Below, one piece after another: positions 24,452 through 32,664 of a stretch of DNA of 64,000 bases. The position numbers and the translations under genes were made by a program. Position 1 is the stretch's first letter. Each line of letters begins with the position of its first letter. Under the pieces are notes generated by a model. The model saw nothing but the letters and a program-made list of their open reading frames with translations. It was not told the origin of the DNA and searched no databases. The DNA is taken from positions 517,764-581,763 of the forward strand of contig NZ_KK211162.1 in NCBI RefSeq assembly GCF_000620665.1, given 5' to 3'. This stretch comes from Sphingomonas sp. URHD0057 (GTDB lineage Bacteria > Pseudomonadota > Alphaproteobacteria > Sphingomonadales > Sphingomonadaceae).

Positions 24452-24497
24452 GGAATAGCTCCCTTTTGGTGACGGAGAAGTGGGAGTGTCGCGATCA

Positions 24498-24518
24498 TTG
24501 TTCAAGATATCCGAACAA
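24498..24518. promoter_or_regulatory. Candidate operator between the SDR and ArsR genes
   Basis: TTGTTC-N9-GAACAA is a perfect 6+6 inverted repeat in the AT-richer divergent promoter region, with a central ATATC. It is a plausible binding site for the adjacent ArsR-type repressor. Confidence 0.5.
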
Positions 24519-24560
24519 CGGAATTTTGGAAAATTGGGACTTTCTCGCTATATCAACCAC

Positions 24561-24890
24561 GTGGCCCGGTTCATTCATCCCAGTCTGAAGGACGTTCCCC
24601 TGGCAAGCGTCCTCCATGCCTTGTCCGATCCGACGCGGCTGGCGATCGTGCGTCGCCTGGATGAGGACCGCAAAGGCGATGCCGATGGTCTCGCCTGCAA
24701 TTGCGCCGCGCCCGACGAATTACCGCGCGCGACGATGTCGAGCCACTTCACGGTGTTGCGCGGCGCCGGGCTGATCGAAAGCCGCAAGCAGGGAACGATG
24801 GTCATCAACCGGCTGCGCCGCGACGAGATCGACGCCCGCTTCCCGGGCCTGCTCGATGCGGTGCTTGAAGCGGAGGCCGCGCCGGCCTGA
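24561..24890 (+). CDS. ArsR-type helix-turn-helix regulator
   Basis: GTG 24561 gives 109 residues starting VARFIHPSLKDVPLAS, a beginning typical of this subgroup. An earlier GTG at 24480 would place the presumed operator inside the gene. The winged helix is marked by LHALSDPTRLAIVRRLDED and the recognition segment ATMSSHFTVLRGAGLIESRK. It contains a Cys-x-Cys pair (LACNCAAPDE) just before the recognition helix, also common in quorum- or oxidant-linked ArsR relatives. It is divergent from the SDR gene. Confidence 0.85.
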   Translation: MARFIHPSLKDVPLASVLHALSDPTRLAIVRRLDEDRKGDADGLACNCAAPDELPRATMSSHFTVLRGAGLIESRKQGTMVINRLRRDEIDARFPGLLDAVLEAEAAPA

Positions 24891-24897
24891 GCGTCAC

Positions 24898-24980
24898 CTG
24901 AAATTGCTTCCGAGCACCTTGGTGACTTCGCAGCTCTCGCCGCGTAGTCCCTGACGCGATGAGCGATCGCCCCGACACCG
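24898..24980 (+). repeat. Direct repeat, copy A (dxs-leader duplicate before the halogenase)
   Basis: About 80 bases covering the 5' leader and the first seven codons (MSDRPDT) of the halogenase gene match 26526-26603 before dxs at roughly five positions in six, with one or two small gaps. The pair flanks the halogenase gene. Confidence 0.75.
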
Positions 24981-26518
24981 CGCCGATACGCAAGGTAATC
25001 ATCGTCGGCGGGGGCACCGCCGGGTGGATGTCGGCCGCGGCCATCGCCAAGCTCACGCAGAGCCGCTTCTGCGAAATCCATCTCGTCGAAAGCAGCGCGA
25101 TCGGCATTGTCGGGGTCGGCGAAGCAACCATCCCGCCGATCCGGCAGATCAACCGCTTGCTCGAAATCGACGAGGACGAATTCGTCCGAAAGACCAAGGC
25201 GACGTTCAAGGCGGCGATCCAGTTTTGTGACTGGACCACGCCGGGCAGCGCCTATTTTCACGCGTTCGGGCCGCTCGGGTTCAGCCCGGGCCTGGCGCTG
25301 GTCCACCGCTGGCGCCGCTTGCGCGCGGAGCGTGGTATCGACGCCGGTGAGTACGACGATTACTCGATCACTGCGCAAGCCGCGCACGCCGGCAAGTTCC
25401 ATCGCACGTTCCGCGCTACGAACATGCAACGGCCGGTCGATTACGCCTTCCATTTCGACGCCGGCCTGTACGCGCAATTCCTGCGCGAGATCGCCGAGAA
25501 GCAAGGCGTCGTCCGCCATGATGCCAAGATTGTCGGGCACCAGCTCCGCAAGGACGGTTTCGTCGAGGCCATCCTGCTCGAAGCCGGCGAAAAGCTGGAA
25601 GGCGACCTGTTCGTCGATTGCTCCGGCTTTCGGGCCTTGCTGATCGAAGGCGCGCTGGGGGTCGGTTACGAGGATTGGTCGCACTGGCTTCCGTGCGATC
25701 GCGCCGTGGCGATGCCGTCCGAGCCGATGCCCGACCTGCCGCCATACACCCAAGCGACCGCGCGAGACGCCGGTTGGCAGTGGCGCATTCCGCTGCAACA
25801 CCGGACCGGCAATGGATACGTCTACTGCAGCCGGTTCATCGGCGACGACGAAGCCGCCGCCGAGCTCGCTTCCAACCTCCCCACCGCACCCGCCGGCGAC
25901 GCCCGTTTGGTCAAGTTCCGCACCGGCCGCCGGCAGAAGTTCTGGGACAAGAACGTCGTCACGATCGGCCTCTCCAGCGGCTTCCTCGAGCCGCTCGAAT
26001 CGACCAGCATCCACCTCATCCAGACCGGCATCGAAAAGCTGCTCAACCTGTTTCCGGACCGCAGCTTCCGGCAGGCCGACATCGATTTCTACAACAAGGT
26101 GACGGCCAGGGAATTCGAACAGGTCCGCGATCTGATCGTGTTTCACTATGCCGCCAACGGGCGGCACGGACAGCCGCTTTGGGATCAGTGCCGGGAGATG
26201 GCGCTCCCCGACAGCCTTGTAGAAAAGATGGAGCTCTATCGCGGTTACGGTCGTGTGTTTCGCACCGAGGACGAGCTTTTCAGCCCGCTCAGCTGGACCG
26301 CCGTGTTCGAAGGGCAAGGCCACAATGCTGAGACCTTCGACCCGCTGATGCTCGGCCTTCCGACGGACGTTATCGCGAGCCACCTGCCGCAGATCCGGAG
26401 CCTGATCGCGGCGGGCGTGCAGGCGATGCCGTCCCACGCCGACTTCGTGCGTCAGATCGCCGACGCCAAGCGGACGACCGGCCCCGCTCAGCCTCCAGTT
26501 GGCCTGAGCATTTCCTGA
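24959..26518 (+). CDS. Flavin-dependent tryptophan-halogenase family protein (solitary copy)
   Basis: The 519-residue protein opens with the FAD-binding GGGTAGWMSAAA. The lysine equivalent to the catalytic Lys79 of PrnA is K84 in TKATFKAAIQF. The family W-x-W-x-I-P motif appears as GWQWRIPLQHRTGNG, and the catalytic-Glu region is FLEPLESTSIHLIQ. All features needed for FADH2-dependent halogenation are present, but marine and sphingomonad relatives (for example BrvH) are not true tryptophan enzymes. Its first residues MSDRPDT are identical to the DXS N-terminus, and its leader duplicates that of dxs. A FADH2-supplying reductase is not adjacent. Confidence 0.9.
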   Translation: MSDRPDTAPIRKVIIVGGGTAGWMSAAAIAKLTQSRFCEIHLVESSAIGIVGVGEATIPPIRQINRLLEIDEDEFVRKTKATFKAAIQFCDWTTPGSAYFHAFGPLGFSPGLALVHRWRRLRAERGIDAGEYDDYSITAQAAHAGKFHRTFRATNMQRPVDYAFHFDAGLYAQFLREIAEKQGVVRHDAKIVGHQLRKDGFVEAILLEAGEKLEGDLFVDCSGFRALLIEGALGVGYEDWSHWLPCDRAVAMPSEPMPDLPPYTQATARDAGWQWRIPLQHRTGNGYVYCSRFIGDDEAAAELASNLPTAPAGDARLVKFRTGRRQKFWDKNVVTIGLSSGFLEPLESTSIHLIQTGIEKLLNLFPDRSFRQADIDFYNKVTAREFEQVRDLIVFHYAANGRHGQPLWDQCREMALPDSLVEKMELYRGYGRVFRTEDELFSPLSWTAVFEGQGHNAETFDPLMLGLPTDVIASHLPQIRSLIAAGVQAMPSHADFVRQIADAKRTTGPAQPPVGLSIS

Positions 26519-26525
26519 GCAATCG

Positions 26526-26603
26526 CTGAAATCGCCGCACGTTGATGACTTCGCTGCTCTCGCCGCGTAAGTGCCTGCTGCGATGAGTGATCGACCCGAC
26601 ACG
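26526..26603 (+). repeat. Direct repeat, copy B (native dxs leader)
   Basis: This is the partner of 24898-24980. It covers the dxs leader and its first codons. [13 protein letters not shown] is, from memory, the usual start of sphingomonad DXS, so this copy is probably the original. Confidence 0.7.
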
Positions 26604-28505
26604 CCCCTGCTCGACACGGTTCACTATCCGGTCGACCTTCGCGCGTTGAGCAAGGAGCAGCTCCCCCAGTTGGCCGATGAGTTGCGCCAGGAGACGATCG
26701 CGGCGGTGTCGGTGACCGGCGGGCATCTCGGCGCCGGACTTGGCGTGGTCGAGCTGACCGTGGCGCTCCACTATGTGTTCGACACGCCCAACGACAAAGT
26801 GATCTGGGACGTCGGTCACCAGGCCTACCCGCACAAGATCGTGACCGGGCGGCGCGACCGTATCCGCACGCTCCGTCAGGGCGGCGGGCTTAGCGGTTTC
26901 ACCCGGCGCAGCGAGAGCGAATACGACCCGTTCGGCGCGGCGCACAGCTCGACGTCGATTTCGAGCGCGCTCGGATTCGCCATCGCCAACAAGCTGTCAG
27001 GCGGTCCGGGCAAGGCCGTGGCGGTGATCGGCGACGGCGCGCTCAGCGCCGGCATGGCGTACGAGGCGATGAACAATGCGGCGGCGGCCGGGAACCGGCT
27101 GATCGTCATCCTCAACGACAATGACATGTCGATCGCGCCGCCGGTCGGGTCATTGCGCAACAGCCTTGCGCGGCTGGTCAGCTCGAACAAATATCTGGCG
27201 CCGCGCAAGGTCGCGCAGAAGATCGCTCGGGCGATGCCCGACGCGATCCACGACTGGGCCAGGAAGGTCGAGGAATATACCCGCGGCTGGGTCACCGGCG
27301 GCACGCTGTTCGAGGAGCTCGGCTTTTATTATGTCGGGCCGGTCGACGGCCACGACGTGCGGGCGCTGGTCGAGGTGCTCGAGAATGTCCGCGACGCCGA
27401 GATCGGGCCGATGCTGGTCCATGTCGTGACCAAGAAGGGCAAGGGCTACGCGCCGGCCGAAGATGCCGCCGACAAATATCATGGCGTGGTCAAGTTCGAC
27501 GTCGTGTCGGGCGTGCAGGCGAAGGCGGCCGCGGGCGCGCCGAGCTACACCAGCGTTTATGCGAAGGCCCTGTCCGCCGAGATGATGCGCGATGAGAAGG
27601 TCGTCGCGATCACCGCGGCGATGCCTTCGGGCACGGGGCTCGACAAAGTGGCCGAGGCGTTTCCCGAACGGACGTTCGACGTCGGCATTGCCGAGCAGCA
27701 TGCGGTGACCTTCGCCGCCGGCCTCGCCGCGCAAGGCTACAAGCCGTTCGCGACCATCTATTCGACCTTTCTGCAGCGCGCTTACGACCAGGTCGTCCAC
27801 GACGTCGCGATCCAGAATCTGCCGGTGCGTTTCGCGATGGACCGCGCGGGGCTGGTCGGCGCCGACGGGGCGACGCACGCGGGCAGCTTCGACCTCGCCT
27901 ACCTCTGCACGCTTCCGAATTTCGTGGTGATGGCGGCCGCCGACGAGGTCGAGCTCACCCATATGGTCCACACCATGGCGCTGCACGACAGCGGGCCCAT
28001 CGCCGTGCGCTATCCGCGCGGCGAGGGCCGGGGCCTGCCGCTGCCGGTTGAGCCGCAGGCGCTGGCGATCGGCAAAGGGCGCATCATTCGCGAAGGCAAG
28101 AAGGTTGCGATCCTCTCATTGGGGACGCGGCTGGCGGAGGCGGAGAAGGCCGCCGATCAGCTCGAGGCCAAGGGCCTGTCGACGACAGTTGCCGACCTTC
28201 GCTTCGCCAAGCCGCTCGACGCCGAGCTGATCCGCAAGCTGATGACCACGCACGAGGTGGTCGTGACGGTCGAGGAGGCGTCCATCGGCGGCCTCGGCGC
28301 CCACGTGCTGACCCTCGCCAGCGACGAGGGATTGCTCGACGCGGGCCTCAAGATCCGCACCATGCGCCTGCCGGACGCCTTCCTCGAGCATGACAAGCCC
28401 GAGAAGCAATACGACGAAGCGCGCCTGAACGCGCCGCACATCGTCGAGACCGTGCTGAAGGCGCTGCGCATCAACAGCGCCGGCGTCGAGGAGGTACGGG
28501 CGTAG
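26583..28505 (+). CDS. dxs: 1-deoxy-D-xylulose-5-phosphate synthase
   Basis: The protein has 640 residues from ATG 26583. Transketolase-type motifs are present: [18 protein letters not shown], the thiamine-diphosphate/Mg site [17 protein letters not shown], the catalytic Glu segment [18 protein letters not shown] and [18 protein letters not shown] condenses pyruvate and glyceraldehyde-3-phosphate in the first step of the non-mevalonate isoprenoid pathway, feeding carotenoids, ubiquinone and hopanoids. A slightly longer GTG start at 26571 is possible. The stop overlaps the apparent beginning of tlyA. Confidence 0.97.
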   Translation: MSDRPDTPLLDTVHYPVDLRALSKEQLPQLADELRQETIAAVSVTGGHLGAGLGVVELTVALHYVFDTPNDKVIWDVGHQAYPHKIVTGRRDRIRTLRQGGGLSGFTRRSESEYDPFGAAHSSTSISSALGFAIANKLSGGPGKAVAVIGDGALSAGMAYEAMNNAAAAGNRLIVILNDNDMSIAPPVGSLRNSLARLVSSNKYLAPRKVAQKIARAMPDAIHDWARKVEEYTRGWVTGGTLFEELGFYYVGPVDGHDVRALVEVLENVRDAEIGPMLVHVVTKKGKGYAPAEDAADKYHGVVKFDVVSGVQAKAAAGAPSYTSVYAKALSAEMMRDEKVVAITAAMPSGTGLDKVAEAFPERTFDVGIAEQHAVTFAAGLAAQGYKPFATIYSTFLQRAYDQVVHDVAIQNLPVRFAMDRAGLVGADGATHAGSFDLAYLCTLPNFVVMAAADEVELTHMVHTMALHDSGPIAVRYPRGEGRGLPLPVEPQALAIGKGRIIREGKKVAILSLGTRLAEAEKAADQLEAKGLSTTVADLRFAKPLDAELIRKLMTTHEVVVTVEEASIGGLGAHVLTLASDEGLLDAGLKIRTMRLPDAFLEHDKPEKQYDEARLNAPHIVETVLKALRINSAGVEEVRA

Positions 28506-29260
28506 CCAAGGTCCGTGCAGACCAACTTCTGGTGAGCCGAGGGTTGGCCGAGAGCCGGACGCGGGGGCAGGCGCTGATCATGGCGGGGGCGGTGTTCAGC
28601 GGGGAGCGGAAGGTCGCCAAAGCGGGCGAGATGCTCGCGCAGGACGCGCATCTCGAAGTGCGCGGAAAGGATCATCCGTGGGTGTCGCGCGGGGGGATCA
28701 AGCTCGATCATGGGCTGACCCATTTCCGGTTCGACGTGGCGGGCGCGGTGGCGCTCGACATCGGCAGCTCGACCGGCGGGTTCACCGACGTGCTGCTGAG
28801 CCGGGGTGCGGCCAAGGTCTATGCGGTCGATGTCGGCACCAACCAGCTCGCGTGGAAGCTGCGGCAGGATCCTCGAGTGGTCGTGCTCGAGCAGATTAAT
28901 GCCCGCTACCTGACGCGAGAGCAGGTGCCCGAGCCGGTCGACCTCGTGGTGTGCGACGCGAGCTTCATTTCCCTCGCCAAGGTGCTCGGGACGCCACTGA
29001 AGTTCGCCAAGCCCGGCGCGAAGCTGGTCGCATTGGTCAAGCCGCAGTTCGAGGCGGGACGCGAGGAGGTGGGCAAAGGCGGAGTGGTCCGCGATCCTGT
29101 CGTACACGAGCGCGTCTGCGAGGCCGCGGCGGCGTGGGTCGCTTCGCAGGGCTGGGTTGTGCGCGGCGTCACGCCAAGCCCGATCACCGGCCCCGAAGGC
29201 AATGTCGAGTTCCTGCTTGGCGCCGAGAAAATTGGGGATAGTTCAGGCAGTTGGGGATAG
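28502..29260 (+). CDS. tlyA: TlyA family rRNA 2'-O-methyltransferase / hemolysin-like protein
   Basis: The S4 RNA-binding domain should begin with a segment like [20 protein letters not shown]. That reading exists from 28505, but the codon where Met is expected (28502) is GTA, and the first ordinary start is GTG 28532, which would cut off about ten S4 residues. I annotate from 28502 on homology grounds. The methyltransferase core is clear: [15 protein letters not shown], then [14 protein letters not shown] and [17 protein letters not shown]. TlyA methylates 16S/23S rRNA cytidines. The dxs stop overlaps the proposed start. Confidence 0.8.
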   Translation, partial: VAKVRADQLLVSRGLAESRTRGQALIMAGAVFSGERKVAKAGEMLAQDAHLEVRGKDHPWVSRGGIKLDHGLTHFRFDVAGAVALDIGSSTGGFTDVLLSRGAAKVYAVDVGTNQLAWKLRQDPRVVVLEQINARYLTREQVPEPVDLVVCDASFISLAKVLGTPLKFAKPGAKLVALVKPQFEAGREEVGKGGVVRDPVVHERVCEAAAAWVASQGWVVRGVTPSPITGPEGNVEFLLGAEKIGDSSGSWG

Positions 29261-29326
29261 CTGGCGAGGGCAGGGTGGCAGAATCGCGACCAAATCCCTA
29301 AATCCGCGCCGAAAGGGAGAACCTCC

Positions 29327-29629
29327 ATGCAGTCCGAGAACCGGCTGTTCGACGATTTCGTGAAAATGGTGAACGGCATGGCCGGGACCTTCGCCGGCAT
29401 GGGCCGTGAGGCCGAGACCAGCGCGCGCGAGAAGTTCAAGGAATGGATGGGCGGCGCGGATTTCGTCGGCCGCGACGAGTTCGAGGCGGTCAAGGCAATG
29501 GCCGCCGCGGCGCGCGACGAGAATGACATGCTCAAAGGCCGGATCGCGGCGCTCGAAGCGAAGCTGGTCGGCACGCCCGCCGCGGCGCCGAAGCGCGCCA
29601 CCAAGCCCAAGTCGGGAGCAGCCTCCTGA
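29327..29629 (+). CDS. UbiK-family accessory factor (BMFP domain)
   Basis: The 100-residue protein begins MQSENRLFDDFVKMVNGMAGTF and has an amphipathic helix, then a C-terminal coiled coil (RDEFEAVKAMAAAARDEN, LKGRIAALEAKL). It ends in an Ala/Lys/Pro tail. This is the brain-membrane-fusogenic-protein-like YqiC/UbiK layout; in enterobacteria UbiK assists ubiquinone biosynthesis. A GGGAGAACCTCC stretch provides the ribosome-binding site. The next gene begins within its stop codon. Confidence 0.85.
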   Translation: MQSENRLFDDFVKMVNGMAGTFAGMGREAETSAREKFKEWMGGADFVGRDEFEAVKAMAAAARDENDMLKGRIAALEAKLVGTPAAAPKRATKPKSGAAS

Positions 29630-30135
29630 GCGAAGAGGAAATCCAGGAGGAGCGCGACGACGGCGCTCCGATCGAGGTACTCGAGAGCTATTTCGAGGCG
29701 CGCGGCTGGGCTTGCGAGCGCACCGCCGAGGGCGAGATCGTCGCCTCGGCGACCGGCAGCTGGGCGCAGTATGAGCTGCGCGGTGTGTGGCGTCCCGAAG
29801 ACCAGGTGCTGCAGTTCCTCGCTTTTCCCGACATCAAGGTCGGGCCGGAGAAGCGCGCCGCGATCTTCGAGGCGTTGAGCCTGATCAACGAGCAATTGTG
29901 GCTCGGCCATTTCGAAATGTGGTCGGGCTCCGGCCTCGTCGTGTTCCGCCATTCGACCATCCTCGACACCCGCGAGGACGACGGTCTCAGCCTCGAGCAG
30001 GCGGAAGCCATCGCCGAAGCCGCAGTCGAAGAGTGCGAGCGCTTTTATCCCGTCTTCCAATTCGTCCTTTGGGGCGACAAATCGGCCGGCGAAGCGATCG
30101 CCGCGGCCCTCATCGACACACACGGAGAAGCATGA
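29626..30135 (+). CDS. YbjN domain-containing protein (probable CTG start)
   Basis: Conventional start codons would begin this protein only at GTG 29785, inside the domain. The upstream frame is open, and from CTG 29626 it encodes LSEEEIQEERDDGAPIEVLE, which reads as a natural N-terminus. That CTG overlaps the ubiK stop as CTGA, just like the ATGA/GTGA couplings elsewhere here. The resulting 169-residue protein has the YbjN fold (LESYFEARGW, LQFLAFPDIKV, INEQLWLGHFEMWS). YbjN-like proteins resemble type III secretion chaperones; their role is unclear. The stop overlaps proC. Confidence 0.75.
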   Translation: MSEEEIQEERDDGAPIEVLESYFEARGWACERTAEGEIVASATGSWAQYELRGVWRPEDQVLQFLAFPDIKVGPEKRAAIFEALSLINEQLWLGHFEMWSGSGLVVFRHSTILDTREDDGLSLEQAEAIAEAAVEECERFYPVFQFVLWGDKSAGEAIAAALIDTHGEA

Positions 30136-30980
30136 CCCAAATTCCAGTCCTTCCTTCGCCGACCTGGTTCGTCGGCTGCGGCAACATGGGCGGCGCCATC
30201 ATCGACGGTTGGCGCAGCGCCGGTCTCTCGCTCTCGAACCTGGTCGTGATCCGGCCGAGCGGGAAAGCGGTCGACGGCGTTCGCGTGGTCACCAGCTTTG
30301 CCGACGCCGGACCAGCGCCGAAGCTCGTCGTTCTGGCGTTCAAGCCGCAGAAACTCGACGAAATTGCGCCGCAACTGAAGACGTGGCTGACGTCGAAGAC
30401 GGTTCTCATCTCGCTGCTTGCCGGCGCCGAAGCCGATAGCCTGAAAGCGCGGTTCCCGAAGGCGGGAGCGATCGTTCGCGCGCTTCCGAACTTGCCGGTC
30501 GCGGTCCGCCGCGGCGTCATCGCGCTGTTCAGCAGGGATGCCGACGATGATGTGCGTCAGCAGGTTGCCAACATCGTCGCGCCGCTCGGCTTCGCGCCGT
30601 GGATGACGGATGAGGCCAAATGCGCAGCGGTCGGGGCCGTTGCCGGCGCCGGACCGGCCTATGTCGCCCGCTTTGTCGATGCGCTGATCAAGGCCGGTGA
30701 GCAGCGCGGGCTCAGCACTGAGATCGCGTCCACCATCGCCCTCGAAACCGTGTTCGGGACGGCGTGGATGGCGGCCGCGAGCAATGAAGGAATGGACTCG
30801 ATCGCCCGCCGCGTCGCCAGTCCCAACGGGACGACCGAAGCCGGCCTGGCGGTCCTCGACAAGGATCAGGTGCTCGATCAGCTGGTTGCGCTGGCCATCG
30901 ACGCCGCGGCTCGGCGAGGCACCGAAATGGCCAATGAGGCCAAGCTTGCTGCGCTTGCCGAACCCGAGCGCCTGTCCTAG
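30132..30980 (+). CDS. proC: Pyrroline-5-carboxylate reductase
   Basis: ATG 30132 overlaps the ybjN-like stop and gives 282 residues. The Rossmann start FVGCGNMGGAIIDGW, the conserved VVLAFKPQKLDEI, ISLLAGAEADSL, and the C-terminal signature AVAGAGPAYVARFVDALIKAGEQRGLS identify ProC. The enzyme reduces pyrroline-5-carboxylate to proline with NAD(P)H in the cytoplasm. The coupling from ubiK through to proC suggests a single transcript, with ilvE 32 bases further on. Confidence 0.96.
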   Translation: MTQIPVLPSPTWFVGCGNMGGAIIDGWRSAGLSLSNLVVIRPSGKAVDGVRVVTSFADAGPAPKLVVLAFKPQKLDEIAPQLKTWLTSKTVLISLLAGAEADSLKARFPKAGAIVRALPNLPVAVRRGVIALFSRDADDDVRQQVANIVAPLGFAPWMTDEAKCAAVGAVAGAGPAYVARFVDALIKAGEQRGLSTEIASTIALETVFGTAWMAAASNEGMDSIARRVASPNGTTEAGLAVLDKDQVLDQLVALAIDAAARRGTEMANEAKLAALAEPERLS

Positions 30981-31012
30981 GCGCCCGACACGCACCCACA
31001 GCAGGATTACCG

Positions 31013-31903
31013 ATGGTCGACCCGCGCCCTTTCGACGACCGTGACGGCTGGATCTGGATGGACGGCAAGCTCGTCGGGTGGCGCGACGCGCAGGTTCACG
31101 TCCTCACCCACGCGCTCCATTACGCCTCGTCGGTGTTCGAGGGGCAGCGCGCCTATAACGGCGAGATCTTCAAGCTACGCGAGCACAGCGAGCGGCTGCA
31201 CAAGAGTGCGAGTATTCTGGGCATGGAGATTCCCTATACCGTCGATCAGCTCAACGAAGCGTGCATCGACGTGCTCAAGGCCAACAATCTAGTCGACGCC
31301 TACATGCGCCCGGTGGCGTGGCGTGGGTCGGAGCAGATGGGGGTCACCGCGCGCGGCTCCGGCTGCCACGTCGCGATCGCTGCCTGGGACTGGGGCAAGT
31401 ATTTCGACGAGGCGATCGCGGCCAAGGGCTTGCGGCTGGATATCGCCCCCTATCGTCGCCCCGCGCCCTATACCGCGCCGGTGCACAGCAAGGCATCGGG
31501 CCTCTACATGATCTGCACGCTCGCCCGTCAGCATGCGGAGGCACGCGGTTATGACGATGCGCTGATGTTCGATTGGCGGGGACAGATCGCCGAAGCGACC
31601 GGCGCCAACGCCTTCTTCGTTCGCGACGGCGCGCTGCTCACGCCGACGCCCGACTGCTTCCTCAATGGCATCACCAAGCAGACGGTGATGGACCTCGCGC
31701 GCAAGCGCGGGGTCGAGGTTATCGAGCGCGCGATCTGGCCGGAGGAGCTGGAGAGCTTCGAGCAGATGTTCATTACCGGCAGCGCCGCCGAAGTGACCTT
31801 CATCCGCGAAGCCGGCCCGTGGAACTTCGAAGTCGGCGATCTTTCCCGTCAGCTCGCCAAGGATTACGACGATTTGGTCAACGGGCGCATCGCGAACACC
31901 TAG
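31013..31903 (+). CDS. ilvE: Branched-chain amino acid aminotransferase
   Basis: The 296-residue class IV PLP enzyme has GWRDAQVHVLTHALHYASSVFEG near the start and the PLP Lys in PVHSKASGLYM at about residue 160. The E-x-x-G-x-N motif (AEATGANAFFV) and ELESFEQMFITGSAAEV follow. It transfers amino groups between 2-oxoglutarate and branched-chain keto acids, the last step of Leu/Ile/Val synthesis. Confidence 0.95.
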   Translation: MVDPRPFDDRDGWIWMDGKLVGWRDAQVHVLTHALHYASSVFEGQRAYNGEIFKLREHSERLHKSASILGMEIPYTVDQLNEACIDVLKANNLVDAYMRPVAWRGSEQMGVTARGSGCHVAIAAWDWGKYFDEAIAAKGLRLDIAPYRRPAPYTAPVHSKASGLYMICTLARQHAEARGYDDALMFDWRGQIAEATGANAFFVRDGALLTPTPDCFLNGITKQTVMDLARKRGVEVIERAIWPEELESFEQMFITGSAAEVTFIREAGPWNFEVGDLSRQLAKDYDDLVNGRIANT

Positions 31904-31930
31904 CCCTTGGACAGAGTGGGGAGGTCGGCA

Positions 31931-32323
31931 ATGGGAAGGACGATCGCGGGCATTGTCGGCGGTTTGGTGGCATGGACCGCCGTCGTGACCATTCTCAACT
32001 TCGGCCTTCGCGCCGCAATTCCCGGCTATCACGCGGCCGAAGCGACGTTGCTGTTCACCCCGGCGATGAAAGCCGGGCGACTGATTGAGGCAGCGATCGC
32101 CTCGTTCGCCGCGGGCGCGGTCACGCGCTGGATCGCGCCCGCGAGCAAGTGGGCGCCGTGGATATCCGGCGCGATCGTGCTCGCGATGTTCCTGCCGGTC
32201 CACATCAATCTGTGGAACAGGTTTCCGGTCTGGTACCATCTGACCTTCCTGCTCAGCATCGTTCCGCTCTTCGTGGTTGGCGGAGCGCTGTGGCCGCAGC
32301 GAAATCGACCGGCAGCGGCCTAG
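31931..32323 (+). CDS. Small integral membrane protein, function unknown
   Basis: ATG 31931 has a GGGGAGG Shine-Dalgarno and gives 130 residues. Four hydrophobic segments are visible (TIAGIVGGLVAWTAVVTIL; LIEAAIASFAAGAV; WISGAIVLAMFLPV; FLLSIVPLFVVGGAL), so it should be an inner-membrane protein. I do not recognise a family. It follows ilvE closely and converges on the DOPA-dioxygenase-like gene with a four-base overlap. Confidence 0.7.
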   Translation: MGRTIAGIVGGLVAWTAVVTILNFGLRAAIPGYHAAEATLLFTPAMKAGRLIEAAIASFAAGAVTRWIAPASKWAPWISGAIVLAMFLPVHINLWNRFPVWYHLTFLLSIVPLFVVGGALWPQRNRPAAA

Positions 32324-32655
32324 TCGAAGATCGCGAGGTTGAGCGGCTCGCTCGGCCCGAACCATATCACGTGCTGCGTGTGGTCGGCGAGATCCTCGCC
32401 GGTGCTGGTATGGGCGAAGATCGTCAGGCCGTCGCGGTTGAGCGCCATCCATTGCGCGAAGTCGCCGAAATGATCGCGCAGCACGGTCAGCTGGCAGCTT
32501 CCGCGCGGATGCGGGCCGACCGGGCGAACGTGAAAGTGGCCGACCGGGACGCCGAACTTCGCCTGTGCCGCGGCCCCAAGCGCCTGCGCACGCTCGAGTT
32601 GGTCCTCGTCGAAGTAGATGTGCGCGTGGAAATCGCGAATCGCGGGCTCGGCCAT
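32320..32655 (-). CDS. DOPA 4,5-dioxygenase family protein
   Basis: The 111-residue protein has the family's three histidine clusters: FHAHIYFD near the N-terminus, VGHFHVRPVGPHPRGSCQL in the middle, and IFAHTSTGEDLADHTQHVIW toward the end. Bacterial members are small extradiol-type dioxygenases related to plant and fungal DOPA dioxygenases; the true substrate is usually unknown. It lies ten bases downstream of the M13 peptidase gene on the same strand. Confidence 0.9.
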   Translation of the reverse strand: MAEPAIRDFHAHIYFDEDQLERAQALGAAAQAKFGVPVGHFHVRPVGPHPRGSCQLTVLRDHFGDFAQWMALNRDGLTIFAHTSTGEDLADHTQHVIWFGPSEPLNLAIFD

Positions 32656-32664
32656 CCGCGGCCC

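Noticed and set aside
24959-26518. Halogenase as part of an antibiotic biosynthetic cluster
   Set aside because: No NRPS, PKS, prenyltransferase or flavin reductase lies nearby; neighbours are arsR and housekeeping dxs.
29229-29260. TTGGGGATAG present twice at the end of tlyA
   Set aside because: Only ten bases, inside coding sequence and close together; probably a small slip duplication with no regulatory meaning.
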